Below are positions 5,752 to 11,730 of a stretch of 12,617 nt of DNA, piece after piece. The position numbers and the translations under genes are program-made. Every line of letters begins with the position of its first letter. The stretch's first letter is position 1. The notes below the pieces were generated by a model, which was given only the letters and a program-made list of their open reading frames with translations, was not told where the DNA came from and did not search any database. This DNA is from Gemmatimonadota bacterium (GTDB lineage: Bacteria; Gemmatimonadota; Gemmatimonadetes; Longimicrobiales; Longimicrobiaceae). Where the stretch lies: positions 1-12,617 of the forward strand of contig JAHWJJ010000071.1 of assembly GCA_019348475.1 (NCBI GenBank). Reading direction: 5' to 3'.

Positions 5752-6354
5752 TCAGCGGGGCCGGTGTCCATACCGCCTTCCACCCATGCGGAGGCGGGTG
5801 TCTGCGCTCACGCCTCCCTCTCGCCACACCACCGGCATCGGCTCCCTGTCCCGCAGCAGAGCGACGATGCGTTCCAGCCAGCGCTGGTCCACCTGGTCGA
5901 ACGCCGCCGGGATCGTGCTGTCGACGTCGAGCACGGCGATCAGCTCGCCCCCGGCGTCGAACACCGGGATGACGATCTCCGACGCGGAGGCGGAGTCGCA
6001 GGCGATGTGGCCCGGAAAGGCGTGCACGTCGTCCACGACGATCGTCTCGCGCCGCGTGGCGCAGGCGCCGCACACGCCGCGCGCAAAGTCGATGTCCAGG
6101 CACCCCAGCGTACCCTGGTACGGCCCCACCAGCAGCCGCGCCGGCCCCACCCGCCGGTAGAACCCCGTCCAGAAGTAGTACGGAAACGCGTTGTGCAGCA
6201 GGCACGCGATGCTCGCCATCGCCGCCGTCAGGTCCGGCTCACCCGCCAGCGTCGCCTCGACCTGCGCGCGGACGGTGGCGTAGCGCTCCTCCTTGTCGGC
6301 CGCGTCCATCCGCAGCTCACCCGTCTTCTCCGCAACGAGCGTGTATTCCGCCAT
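5752..6354 (-). CDS. msrC: Free methionine-(R)-sulfoxide reductase (GAF domain)
   Basis: Cytoplasmic enzyme that reduces free L-methionine-(R)-sulfoxide to methionine using thioredoxin, repairing oxidised free methionine. 200 residues with one GAF domain (about 25-170). Diagnostic motifs are present: YYFWTGFYR (59-67), VGPYQGTLGC (76-85), GVCGACA (93-99) and VDDVHAFPGHIACDSAS (107-123), then SEIVIPV. C85, C95 and C119 match the three cysteines of the E. coli enzyme, so it should be active; C98 is an additional cysteine in the active loop. The family is usually about 150-170 residues; this protein carries roughly 25-30 extra C-terminal residues rich in Arg and Gly. GGAAG before the ATG at 6354 supports the start, with M16 (6309) as an alternative. 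A TATCAT box lies at 6418-6423. Repeat R4 ends 18 bases past the stop. Confidence 0.88.
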   Translation of the reverse strand: MAEYTLVAEKTGELRMDAADKEERYATVRAQVEATLAGEPDLTAAMASIACLLHNAFPYYFWTGFYRRVGPARLLVGPYQGTLGCLDIDFARGVCGACATRRETIVVDDVHAFPGHIACDSASASEIVIPVFDAGGELIAVLDVDSTIPAAFDQVDQRWLERIVALLRDREPMPVVWREGGVSADTRLRMGGRRYGHRPR

Positions 6355-6417
6355 CGTGATGCTTCCGATCTACGCCAGGTCCCCTCGTGGGGACGGTCCC
6401 TGGAATTCGAGAGGGTG

Positions 6418-6423
6418 ATGATA
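6418..6423 (-). promoter_or_regulatory. Candidate -10 box (TATCAT) of the sulfoxide reductase gene
   Basis: The minus strand reads GGTGTATCATCACC about 65 bases before the ATG at 6354, an AT-rich hexamer with a TG just upstream (extended -10 form). No clear -35 is visible. Weak, sequence-only call. Confidence 0.3.
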
Positions 6424-6486
6424 CACCGAATCCGGCGAAGCGACGAGTGCCCGGCCATTCGGCGCACCCCGAGCCGCCGGGGCCAA

Positions 6487-6502
6487 CGATGCTCGTTGCG
6501 AA
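6487..6502. repeat. 16-base direct repeat, copy 2
   Basis: Identical to 1071-1086. Here the preceding bases extend the palindrome to CAACGA-TGC-TCGTTG (6485-6499). Non-coding context; function unknown. Confidence 0.4.
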
Positions 6503-6657
6503 TCCAATCCGGTAATCTCCGGGTCCGCTCCAGGAGCCAATGAAGTTCGCCGCTGGAAGTTCGCGAAGCTGTCTGCGCGGCGTCTGCGCGGACTGCACCG
6601 CGGCCGTATACCCGCACGGCGAATCCTCGTGCACTGACAGTTCTACTGCCGGTCTTA

Positions 6658-6714
6658 CGCGGAGGGCGCGGAGGACGCGGAGAACAGATGAGGATGGGCT
6701 CCGCGCCCTCCGCG
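6658..6714. repeat. Inverted repeat of CGCGGAGG-type units, 16-bp perfect arms
   Basis: CGCGGAGGGCGCGGAG (6658-6673) pairs perfectly with 6699-6714 across a 25-base loop that carries a further CGCGGAG unit. Direct repetition of 8-9 base CGCGGAG units inside an inverted repeat, with TCTCCCGCGTGAGAC following, resembles dispersed 'CTCCGCG' intergenic repeats seen in many environmental genomes. No T-tract follows, so terminator function is doubtful. Confidence 0.55.
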
Positions 6715-6812
6715 CTCTCCCGCGTGAGACGCCTCCTCGGGCTCGAATCGCACAAAGAACCACATAAACGGTATGATATGATGTGCGATCATCCTCGTGG
6801 CGGATCGCGGCC

Positions 6813-6850
6813 GAAAACGCCGAAGCCGCCCACGGTCGAGGCGGCTTCGG
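6813..6850 (-). terminator. Rho-independent terminator of the SRPBCC/membrane protein operon
   Basis: On the minus strand, 27 bases after the stop at 6878, CCGAAGCCGCC (6840-6850) pairs perfectly with GGCGGCTTCGG (6820-6830) around a 9-base loop. It is followed by CGTTTTC (6813-6819). The stem is 11 bp and the T-run short (four), as is common in high-GC genomes. Position and orientation fit the operon end. Confidence 0.7.
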
Positions 6851-6877
6851 ATGATGATCAGTGCCCGCGATCAAGGG

Positions 6878-7303
6878 CTACGTCTCGCCACCGTCCTCGT
6901 GATCCCCACCGTCGTCAAGCATCGGATCGCGGGCGGTGACTGCGGCCCAGGCGGCGATGAGGCCGGTTTCGACGACGGCGTCCAGCAGGTAGACGGGCGG
7001 AATGACGCGCCGGGCGGTGTAGATGACGTCGATGGCCGTCAGCGCGGCGGCGGAGCCCGCCGCCAGCAGCGCGATCTCCGGCGTTACGCGGCGGCGCAGG
7101 CCGGCCAGCATCATCACCGCGCCGCCCACGGTGAGCAGCGCGCCGACCGTCTCCACCAGCCAGTCGTCCGTCTTTTCGCCGGAGACCGCCTCGAAGCTGC
7201 GCATGTGCAGCAGGGGCCACACGCCCGTTGCCAGGTAGAAGGCGCCCTGGCCGACCGCCAGCCGGTCCGCCGCGGACGCGCCCCCTTCCGCGCGGCCCGT
7301 CAT
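6878..7303 (-). CDS. Conserved four-helix membrane protein of unknown function
   Basis: 141 residues with four predicted membrane helices (about 15-34, 49-68, 75-95 and 103-124), a FEAVSGEKTDDWLVETVG segment between helices 1 and 2, TPEIALLAAGSAAALTAIDV in helix 3, and an acidic cytoplasmic or periplasmic tail (DDGGDHEDGGE). I recognise it as a recurring hypothetical membrane family but know no function. The ATG at 7303 overlaps the TGA of the SRPBCC gene by four bases (ATGA), so the two are translationally coupled. A longer frame extending to 7591 lies inside the SRPBCC gene and is rejected. The terminator at 6813-6850 closes the operon. Confidence 0.8.
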   Translation of the reverse strand: MTGRAEGGASAADRLAVGQGAFYLATGVWPLLHMRSFEAVSGEKTDDWLVETVGALLTVGGAVMMLAGLRRRVTPEIALLAAGSAAALTAIDVIYTARRVIPPVYLLDAVVETGLIAAWAAVTARDPMLDDGGDHEDGGET

Positions 7304-8067
7304 GCGTGGGCGGGGCCGCCGGAGTCGGCGGTCATCCCCGCCTCCATCAGCGTCTTGAAGCGGCGCAGGTCTTCCTGGATCATCTTTTCCGGCACCTGGT
7401 GGAATGCGCTGGCGATGGCCTGGCCCACCACGCCGCCCGGCGGATGGAAGTGCAGCGCGAACCGCACCGTCGTCTCGCCCAGCCGGCCGGGGGTGAACTC
7501 CACCGATCCGCCGTGCGGCAGGTCCGAGTCCTCGGTGGTGTGCCAGACGATGCGCCGCCCGGGCACGTCCTCCGTCACCTCCGTCGTCCATTCCCAGGTG
7601 CGCCCGCGCGGCCCTTCCGCCGTCCAGTGCGACCGCCGCTCGTCCAGCACCCGCACGGAGATGATGCGGTCCATGTAGCTGGGCGCGTGGCTGAAGTCGC
7701 GCCAGTACGCGTACAGTTCCTCGGCCATGCGGTTGACGATGATGGACCCCTCCACGCGCACGCGGCCCCCGCCGCTCTCCGTCCGCGTGGCGCCGGGCGC
7801 CCCCGCCGCGCCGGTCGTGCCCGCGGGCGCCGCGTCGCCGGACGTGTCCACCCCCAGCGCGGCGTAGACGGCGCAGTGGCCGGTGGCGCCGCGGTGCAGC
7901 AGCATGGCGCCGGCGACGCCCAGCACCGCGCCGCCCACCCCGCCGCGCCGGATCCCCGCGCCGGTCAGAAGGCCGCCGCCGAACATCGAGGCAAACCGCT
8001 CCAGCTTTCCCACGTTCACCTCGCCCCCGGCGAGGGCCTTTCGCAGCGTGGACGCCGTATCTTCCAC
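7300..8067 (-). CDS. SRPBCC-family protein with N-terminal DUF2892-like membrane domain
   Basis: 255 residues in two parts. Residues 17-72 (VNVGKLERFASMFGGG to HRGATGHCAVYAALG) form a glycine-rich, weakly hydrophobic double helix of the YgaP/DUF2892 type. A Gly/Ala/Thr linker follows (73-100), then an SRPBCC (START/polyketide-cyclase-like) ligand-binding domain (about 104-242) with YAYWRDFSHAPSYM (119-132) and QEDLRRFKTLME (231-242). The family binds hydrophobic ligands, and no catalytic assignment is possible. The start is the GTG at 8067, because GAGGAGGAGACG lies directly before it, an excellent ribosome binding site. The open frame continues to 8232, but that part runs into repeat R5. Overlap with the next gene suggests the two products act together at the membrane. 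Confidence 0.85.
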   Translation of the reverse strand: MEDTASTLRKALAGGEVNVGKLERFASMFGGGLLTGAGIRRGGVGGAVLGVAGAMLLHRGATGHCAVYAALGVDTSGDAAPAGTTGAAGAPGATRTESGGGRVRVEGSIIVNRMAEELYAYWRDFSHAPSYMDRIISVRVLDERRSHWTAEGPRGRTWEWTTEVTEDVPGRRIVWHTTEDSDLPHGGSVEFTPGRLGETTVRFALHFHPPGGVVGQAIASAFHQVPEKMIQEDLRRFKTLMEAGMTADSGGPAHA

Positions 8068-8189
8068 CGTCTCCTCCTCGTCGTTCGATCCGCCCCCGCC
8101 GTTGCGGAAGTCATCGATCTGTACGCGATTCGGGTGCGGCGGGGGTGCAAGAGGTGTTCCGGGGAGGGGGTGGCGGGATGTCGCCGCGG

Positions 8190-8272
8190 GCCGGTCGCCG
8201 CGGGCTGAAGCCCGCGGCTCGAAATGCCACAAGCCCCGTATCGGCTCGCTTGCGCTCGCCGAACGGGGCTAC
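8190..8272 (-). repeat. Palindromic repeat R5 (divergent member of the family)
   Basis: Read on the minus strand: GTAGCCCCGT, hairpin 1 closed by ACGGGGCT/AGCCCCGT (8263-8270 with 8232-8239) with an inner TCGGC/GCCGA stem, a spacer GTGGCATTTCGAG, then hairpin 3, CCGCGGGC-TTCA-GCCCGCGG (8198-8217). It has the same two-hairpin plan and TTCA loop as R1, R2 and R6, but a different spacer and a GTAG foot. It lies in the leader of the SRPBCC gene. Confidence 0.6.
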
Positions 8273-8290
8273 ACCTCCACGAAACCACGG

Positions 8291-8325
8291 AGGCCCACTC
8301 GCCCCGATCCGCGCGGTGTGGGCCT
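8291..8325 (-). terminator. Hairpin at the ctaA stop codon, possible terminator
   Basis: AGGCCCAC (8318-8325 on the minus strand) pairs with GTGGGCCT (8291-8298) across about 19 bases, overlapping the ctaA TAG. GTTTC follows about ten bases later. No strong T-tract is present, and it could equally be a further unit of the R5 repeat. Confidence 0.3.
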
Positions 8326-9289
8326 ACACCGCCGCCGGCTGCGCCTCAGGATGAAGATGGGCCGCCCGCGTCTCCTCCTGCGCATCCCGCTCCACCCCCA
8401 GTGCGGAGGCGGCCAGGAGCACCAGCGCCAGCCAGAGGGCGTCCGCCACCAGCAGGTGGATGATCTGCATCCCGATCGGCGCCAGCAGCGCGACGTTGAA
8501 GACCCCCACCAGCAGCTGGATCACCAGCAGCATCGACGCCGCGCTCGACAGCCGCGCGGTGCGCCGCCCGGGGCGCAGCGCGCGCAGCCGCGACGCCGCG
8601 GCGAGGGTGAAGAACGCCGCCGCGATGGCCAGGAGCGGGTGGACGATGCGCAGCCGCTCCAGAAAGTGCACGCCCCCCGGCACGCCGACACTGGTCTTGG
8701 GGAACAGCGTGTCGCCCAGGGCGGTGACGGCGCCCGTGATCCCCACCAGCAGCACCAGCACCAGCGGGGTGATTGCGAGAAATCCGGCGATGCCCTGGCC
8801 GCGCAGGCGCACGGGACGGCCTCCGCTGGCCCACCACGCCGTCAGCGCCAGCGCCGCCAGGAGGAGAAAGGTGTTGGCCAGGTGCACCGCCATCCACGCC
8901 GCGCGCCAGGGCGACGTGTTCCCCGCCACGTACTCCAGCAGCACCAGCCCGGCTCCCACCCCGGCCTCCGTCAGCATCAGCACCATCGACAGCACCGCGC
9001 CCAGCCGCGCGGGGTGGCCGCCGGGAAAGCGCCGGAACGCCATCCACAGCAGCGCCACGACGGCGAGAAGGGCGATGCCGCTGGTGGCGCGGTGGGTGAA
9101 CTCGATTAGCGTCTCGGCGCTGGGGCTGCGGGGGATGACGACGCCGTTGCAGCGCGGCCAGTGCCGGCCGCACCCCGCGCCCGATCCCGACGCGCGCACG
9201 TAGGCGCCCCACAGCACCACGCCCACGTTGTAGGCCAGCACCAGCCAGGCGTAGCGTGCGAAACGGCTCTGCGGCGTGTGGGGGCTCAT
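8324..9289 (-). CDS. ctaA: Heme A synthase (COX15/CtaA)
   Basis: Membrane enzyme that oxidises the C8 methyl of heme O to a formyl group, giving heme A for aa3-type cytochrome oxidase. 321 residues from the ATG at 9289, with eight predicted helices in two four-helix halves. Heme-ligand histidines are all present: H66 (EFTHRATS), H136 (AVHLANT), H217 (RIVHPLLA) and H278 (QIIHLLVADALW). Glu64 precedes the first His as in Bacillus CtaA. C40 and C47 in GCGRHWPRC form the extracellular cysteine pair seen in Bacillus-type enzymes. The start is uncertain: the ATG at 9301 adds four residues, neither has a strong ribosome binding site, and GGA lies about seven bases before 9289. It is divergent from ctaB across 226 bases. 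Confidence 0.93.
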   Translation of the reverse strand: MSPHTPQSRFARYAWLVLAYNVGVVLWGAYVRASGSGAGCGRHWPRCNGVVIPRSPSAETLIEFTHRATSGIALLAVVALLWMAFRRFPGGHPARLGAVLSMVLMLTEAGVGAGLVLLEYVAGNTSPWRAAWMAVHLANTFLLLAALALTAWWASGGRPVRLRGQGIAGFLAITPLVLVLLVGITGAVTALGDTLFPKTSVGVPGGVHFLERLRIVHPLLAIAAAFFTLAAASRLRALRPGRRTARLSSAASMLLVIQLLVGVFNVALLAPIGMQIIHLLVADALWLALVLLAASALGVERDAQEETRAAHLHPEAQPAAV

Positions 9290-9474
9290 CCTTGCATCCA
9301 TCCAGAGGCGGGTCCGGCGGCGCACGATGGTAACCGCTGCCGATCCGCCCACGCAAGTGGTTTACGCCCAGCGGCTTGCCGCCGGAGCGGCGCGCGTCGG
9401 GAGATTCCCTACGCGCGCGTCGGGCAACCTGCGGACGTGCGTGCCGGCGGGGTGGCGCACTGGCGTGCCGCGCG

Positions 9475-9480
9475 TATATT
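9475..9480 (+). promoter_or_regulatory. Candidate -10 box (TATATT) of ctaB
   Basis: GCGTATATTTCCGCCG lies 36 bases before the ctaB ATG in otherwise GC-rich DNA and matches the TATATTYC boxes before trxB and the antitoxin. A -35 is not clear; TGGCGC at about the right distance is weak. Confidence 0.4.
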
Positions 9481-9515
9481 TCCGCCGTCCTGCACCCCCG
9501 AGAACACGCGAGTTG

Positions 9516-10592
9516 ATGTCCGACGCTTCCGTCACGCTGATCCCCGACGGTTTTGCCGCGCCCCGCCCGCCGGACGCGGTGGACCCCGCCGACATGACCC
9601 CGGCCACCCAGCGCGCCGGCCTGGCGGCCGCCCGGAGCGGCGCCGGCGGGGTGCGGCAGCGGCTGCGCGATTACGTGACGCTCACCAAGCCGCGCATCAT
9701 CTCGCTCCTTCTCGTCACCACGTGGGCGCCCATGGTGATCGCGTCGCGCGGGTGGCCGGACGGGTGGACGCTGCTGTGGACCATGGTGGGCGGATACCTG
9801 ATGGCGGGCGGCGCCAACGCCATCAACATGTTCATGGACCGCGACATCGACGCGCACATGCCGCGCACCCGGCTGCGGCCCATCCCCAGCGGCCGGATGT
9901 CGCCGGGGCACGTGCTGGCGTTCGGCGTCACGCTGGGCGCGGCGGCGTTCGTCGTGTACGCGCTGCTGGTGAACCTGCTGAGCGCCTTGCTGGCGATGGC
10001 GGGGCTGCTGTACTACGTGTTCGTCTACACCCGCTGGCTAAAGCGCACTTCGCCGCAGAACATCGTGATCGGCGGGGCGGCGGGGGCGTTTCCCCCGCTG
10101 GTGGGGTGGGCCGCCGCCACGGGCGAGGTGTCGCTGACCTCCGTGTACCTGTTCCTGATCGTCTTCTTCTGGACTCCGCCGCACTTCTGGGCGCTGGCGC
10201 TGGTCAAGCAGAAGGACTACGGCCGGGTGGGGGTGCCCATGGCACCCAACGTGTGGGGCGAGCGCGAGACCATGCGGCAGATGCTCATCTACACTCTGAT
10301 CCTGGTTCCGCTTACGCTGGGGCCGGTGACGTACGGCGGGCTGGGCCCCGTCTACGGCGTGCTGGCGCTGTCGCTGGGGCTGTGGTTCCTGCGCGACGTG
10401 GTGCAGCTGATGCGCGCCGCCAGCTTCGTGCAGCCCGCGTGGAAGCTCTACCGCAACTCGCTGCTGTACCTGGCGCTGCTCTTCGCCGCCATGGCGGTGG
10501 ACGGGATGGTGGCGCGGGGTGCGCAGGTGTCGCCGGGGGTGATCTTCGTCCAGGACCCGCTGGTGGCATCCGCCGCCTCCACCCTGCGGTGA
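9516..10592 (+). CDS. ctaB: Protoheme IX farnesyltransferase (heme O synthase)
   Basis: Integral membrane UbiA-family prenyltransferase that adds a farnesyl group to heme b, giving heme O, the substrate of CtaA encoded next door. 358 residues. A variable 45-residue N-terminal tail precedes RDYVTLTKPR (51-60) and a series of membrane helices. The first Asp-rich motif is NMFMDRDID (N104, D108, D112) and is followed by RTRLRPIPSGR. The second conserved block is YTRWLKRTSPQNIVIGG (171-187), then WTPPHFWALAL (219-229) and KQKDYGRVGVPM (231-242), all typical of CtaB/COX10. The ATG at 9516 is chosen; only a weak GAG precedes it, and M27 is an alternative. The stop overlaps the GTG of the next small gene, so they form an operon. 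Confidence 0.95.
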   Translation: MSDASVTLIPDGFAAPRPPDAVDPADMTPATQRAGLAAARSGAGGVRQRLRDYVTLTKPRIISLLLVTTWAPMVIASRGWPDGWTLLWTMVGGYLMAGGANAINMFMDRDIDAHMPRTRLRPIPSGRMSPGHVLAFGVTLGAAAFVVYALLVNLLSALLAMAGLLYYVFVYTRWLKRTSPQNIVIGGAAGAFPPLVGWAAATGEVSLTSVYLFLIVFFWTPPHFWALALVKQKDYGRVGVPMAPNVWGERETMRQMLIYTLILVPLTLGPVTYGGLGPVYGVLALSLGLWFLRDVVQLMRAASFVQPAWKLYRNSLLYLALLFAAMAVDGMVARGAQVSPGVIFVQDPLVASAASTLR

Positions 10593-10849
10593 ACGGGCCG
10601 GAGAACATCGCGTTCCACGCCGCGTCCCCCTCGGGCGGGCAGGGATACGTGATCCTGCTCTTTCGGCCGGACGCGGAGGGCAACGTGCGCTTTCGCGAGT
10701 GGTCCAGCGCGGACTACATGGCGCCCGGCCGCGAGGACGTGCTCACGGCGGAGGAGATGAGCGCCCGCGTGGCCGAATGGGCGCGCACCGGGTGGAAGCT
10801 CACCGAGTCCCCCGTGCGGATCCGGCACTGGCTGCGGGAGGGGCGGTAG
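10589..10849 (+). CDS. Small protein of unknown function coupled to ctaB
   Basis: 86 residues starting at a GTG that overlaps the ctaB TGA (GTGA, 10589-10592), the usual sign of translational coupling. The sequence begins VNGPENIAFHAASP and includes GGQGYVILLFRPDAEGNVRF, a beta-strand-like stretch, then an acidic helix (LTAEEMSARVAEWARTGW) and a basic end (RIRHWLREGR). No signal peptide or membrane helix is present. I do not recognise a family. The predicted mix of strands and one or two helices suggests a small soluble domain. A role in heme A or oxidase assembly is possible only by linkage. A seven-base tandem array starts ten bases after the stop. Confidence 0.65.
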   Translation: MNGPENIAFHAASPSGGQGYVILLFRPDAEGNVRFREWSSADYMAPGREDVLTAEEMSARVAEWARTGWKLTESPVRIRHWLREGR

Positions 10850-10858
10850 GGCAGGGGC

Positions 10859-10935
10859 GAGTGCCCAGTGCCCGGTGCCGAGTGCCGAGTGCCGAGTGCC
10901 GAGTGCCCAGTGCCCGAAGCCCAGTGCCCAGTGCC
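10859..10935. repeat. Tandem array of 11 seven-base units (consensus SAGTGCC)
   Basis: Eleven consecutive heptamers: GAGTGCC (five), CAGTGCC (four), CGGTGCC (one) and CGAAGCC (one). It lies between the small ctaB-linked gene and the DinB-like gene and encodes nothing plausible. The unit length and perfect phasing fit short tandemly repeated repetitive sequences (STRRs). It is not a CRISPR array, since there are no spacers. Confidence 0.85.
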
Positions 10936-11006
10936 AGGGGGTGTGACAGATCCGCCCCGCCCACTTCTCCGATCTTCTCCCCCCACTCTCCACGGTTCGG
11001 AACCCG

Positions 11007-11546
11007 ATGCCCACAGCCACGCCGCGTGCGGAGCGCCGCTGGCGCGCCGCGGTAGACGAGCACCAGGCGGCGCTGGCCGCCTACCTGGAGGCCGCCGAGC
11101 GCCTGCCCGACGAGGCGTGGACGCGGCCGTGGGCGCCGGGCAAGTGGACGCCCGCCGTGATCACCGAGCACCTGGCGATGACGTACCGCGCGCTGGTGCA
11201 GGAGGTGCGCGGCGGACCGGGGATGAAGCTGAAGCTCACGCCGCTGCGCCGCGGGCTGCTGAAGCTTCTTCTGCTGCCGCACATGCTGTTTCACCGCACC
11301 TTTCCCCGCGGCGCCCTCGCTCCGCGCGAGGTACGCCCGGAGAGCGACGGCCTGCCCAGGGAGCAGGCCCTGGCGGAGCTGCGCGTGCTGGGCGAGGAGT
11401 TCGAGCGCGAGGTGGAACGGGCGCGCGCGGGGGGGCGGCGGCACGTGACGCACCCGTATTTCGGCAGCATCGACCTGGCGCGCGGCATGCGCTTCGCCGC
11501 CGTCCACATCGAGCACCACACCCGGCAGATCGCCTCCCTCCGATAA
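11007..11546 (+). CDS. DinB-like four-helix metal-binding protein
   Basis: 179 residues of the DinB/YfiT superfamily: a four-helix bundle with a three-His metal site, found in thiol-dependent enzymes (for example bacillithiol or mycothiol S-transferases) and many uncharacterised proteins. Seen: APGKWTPAVITEHLAMTY (43-60) with H55, the first expected ligand, and VHIEHHTRQI (166-175) supplying H167 and H170/H171. These positions match the family pattern (GKWS...EHL and HxxxH). A basic, leucine-rich insertion (LKLTPLRRGLLKLLLLPHML, 75-94) lies between helices 2 and 3. GGAA sits seven bases before the ATG. It stands alone between the heptamer array and a convergent aroK, so its substrate is unknown. 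Confidence 0.8.
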   Translation: MPTATPRAERRWRAAVDEHQAALAAYLEAAERLPDEAWTRPWAPGKWTPAVITEHLAMTYRALVQEVRGGPGMKLKLTPLRRGLLKLLLLPHMLFHRTFPRGALAPREVRPESDGLPREQALAELRVLGEEFEREVERARAGGRRHVTHPYFGSIDLARGMRFAAVHIEHHTRQIASLR

Positions 11547-11566
11547 GCTCCCCGGCGCCTTGCCCG

Positions 11567-11604
11567 GCACCCCTCTCCCGCACACGCCGTCGGAGAGGGG
11601 GTGC
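11567..11604. terminator. Stem-loop between convergent DinB-like gene and aroK
   Basis: GCACCCCTCTCC (11567-11578) pairs with GGAGAGGGGGTGC (11592-11604) with one bulged G and a 13-base loop, about 20 bases after the DinB stop. There is no T-tract, so it may be a Rho-dependent or transcript-end hairpin rather than an intrinsic terminator. Confidence 0.4.
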
Positions 11605-11646
11605 ACGGCTGTACAGGTGTCCCGCCACGAACGAGCTGTTCATGCA

Positions 11647-11717
11647 GTTGAAGCCCCGCGCAGTTTGCGGGGCTTTCCGCTGTTGTTGCGGCGGCTTCAG
11701 CCGCTCCGGCGCGAGGT
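11647..11717 (+). repeat. Palindromic intergenic repeat R6 (subtype I)
   Basis: Begins GTTGAAGCC. Hairpin 1 is AAGCCCCGC / GCGGGGCTT (11651-11659 with 11667-11675) around loop GCAGTTT, identical to the R1 loop. Spacer TCCGCTGTTGTTGCG follows, then hairpin 3, GCGGCTTCAGCCGC (11691-11704), and TCCGGCGCG as in R2. It lies between convergent genes, 14 bases from the aroK stop. Confidence 0.8.
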
Positions 11718-11730
11718 GCGGCCCGGGGCG

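Larger units (their letters stand above)
6355..6877. other. Gene-free interval with inverted repeats and a terminator
   Basis: Half a kilobase without a believable gene on either strand. It contains the candidate promoter of the sulfoxide reductase, the second copy of the 16-base repeat (6487-6502), a large GC-rich inverted repeat built of CGCGGAGG units (6658-6714), an unusually AT-rich patch around 6755-6785, and the terminator of the SRPBCC operon (6813-6850). Confidence 0.55.

Noticed and set aside
6317..6874. 185-codon minus-strand frame before the sulfoxide reductase
   Set aside because: No conserved pattern; it runs through inverted repeats and into the start of the real gene in another frame.
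8068..8232. Longer N-terminus for the SRPBCC protein
   Set aside because: It would translate repeat R5 and low-complexity sequence; GAGGAGGAGACG points to the GTG at 8067.
8346..9911. Minus-strand 521-codon frame across ctaA and ctaB
   Set aside because: Overlaps both heme genes in the wrong frame and has no recognisable domain.
9161..10588. Upstream part of the frame that ends in the 86-residue protein
   Set aside because: Up to 10588 it is an out-of-frame shadow of ctaB; only the part from the GTG at 10589 is credible.
10859..10935. Heptamer array as a coding repeat
   Set aside because: The 7-base period shifts frame each unit, and it lies between two well-bounded genes.
3641..11717. Palindromic repeats as a CRISPR array
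   Set aside because: Copies are kilobases apart in both orientations, with no regular spacers or cas genes.
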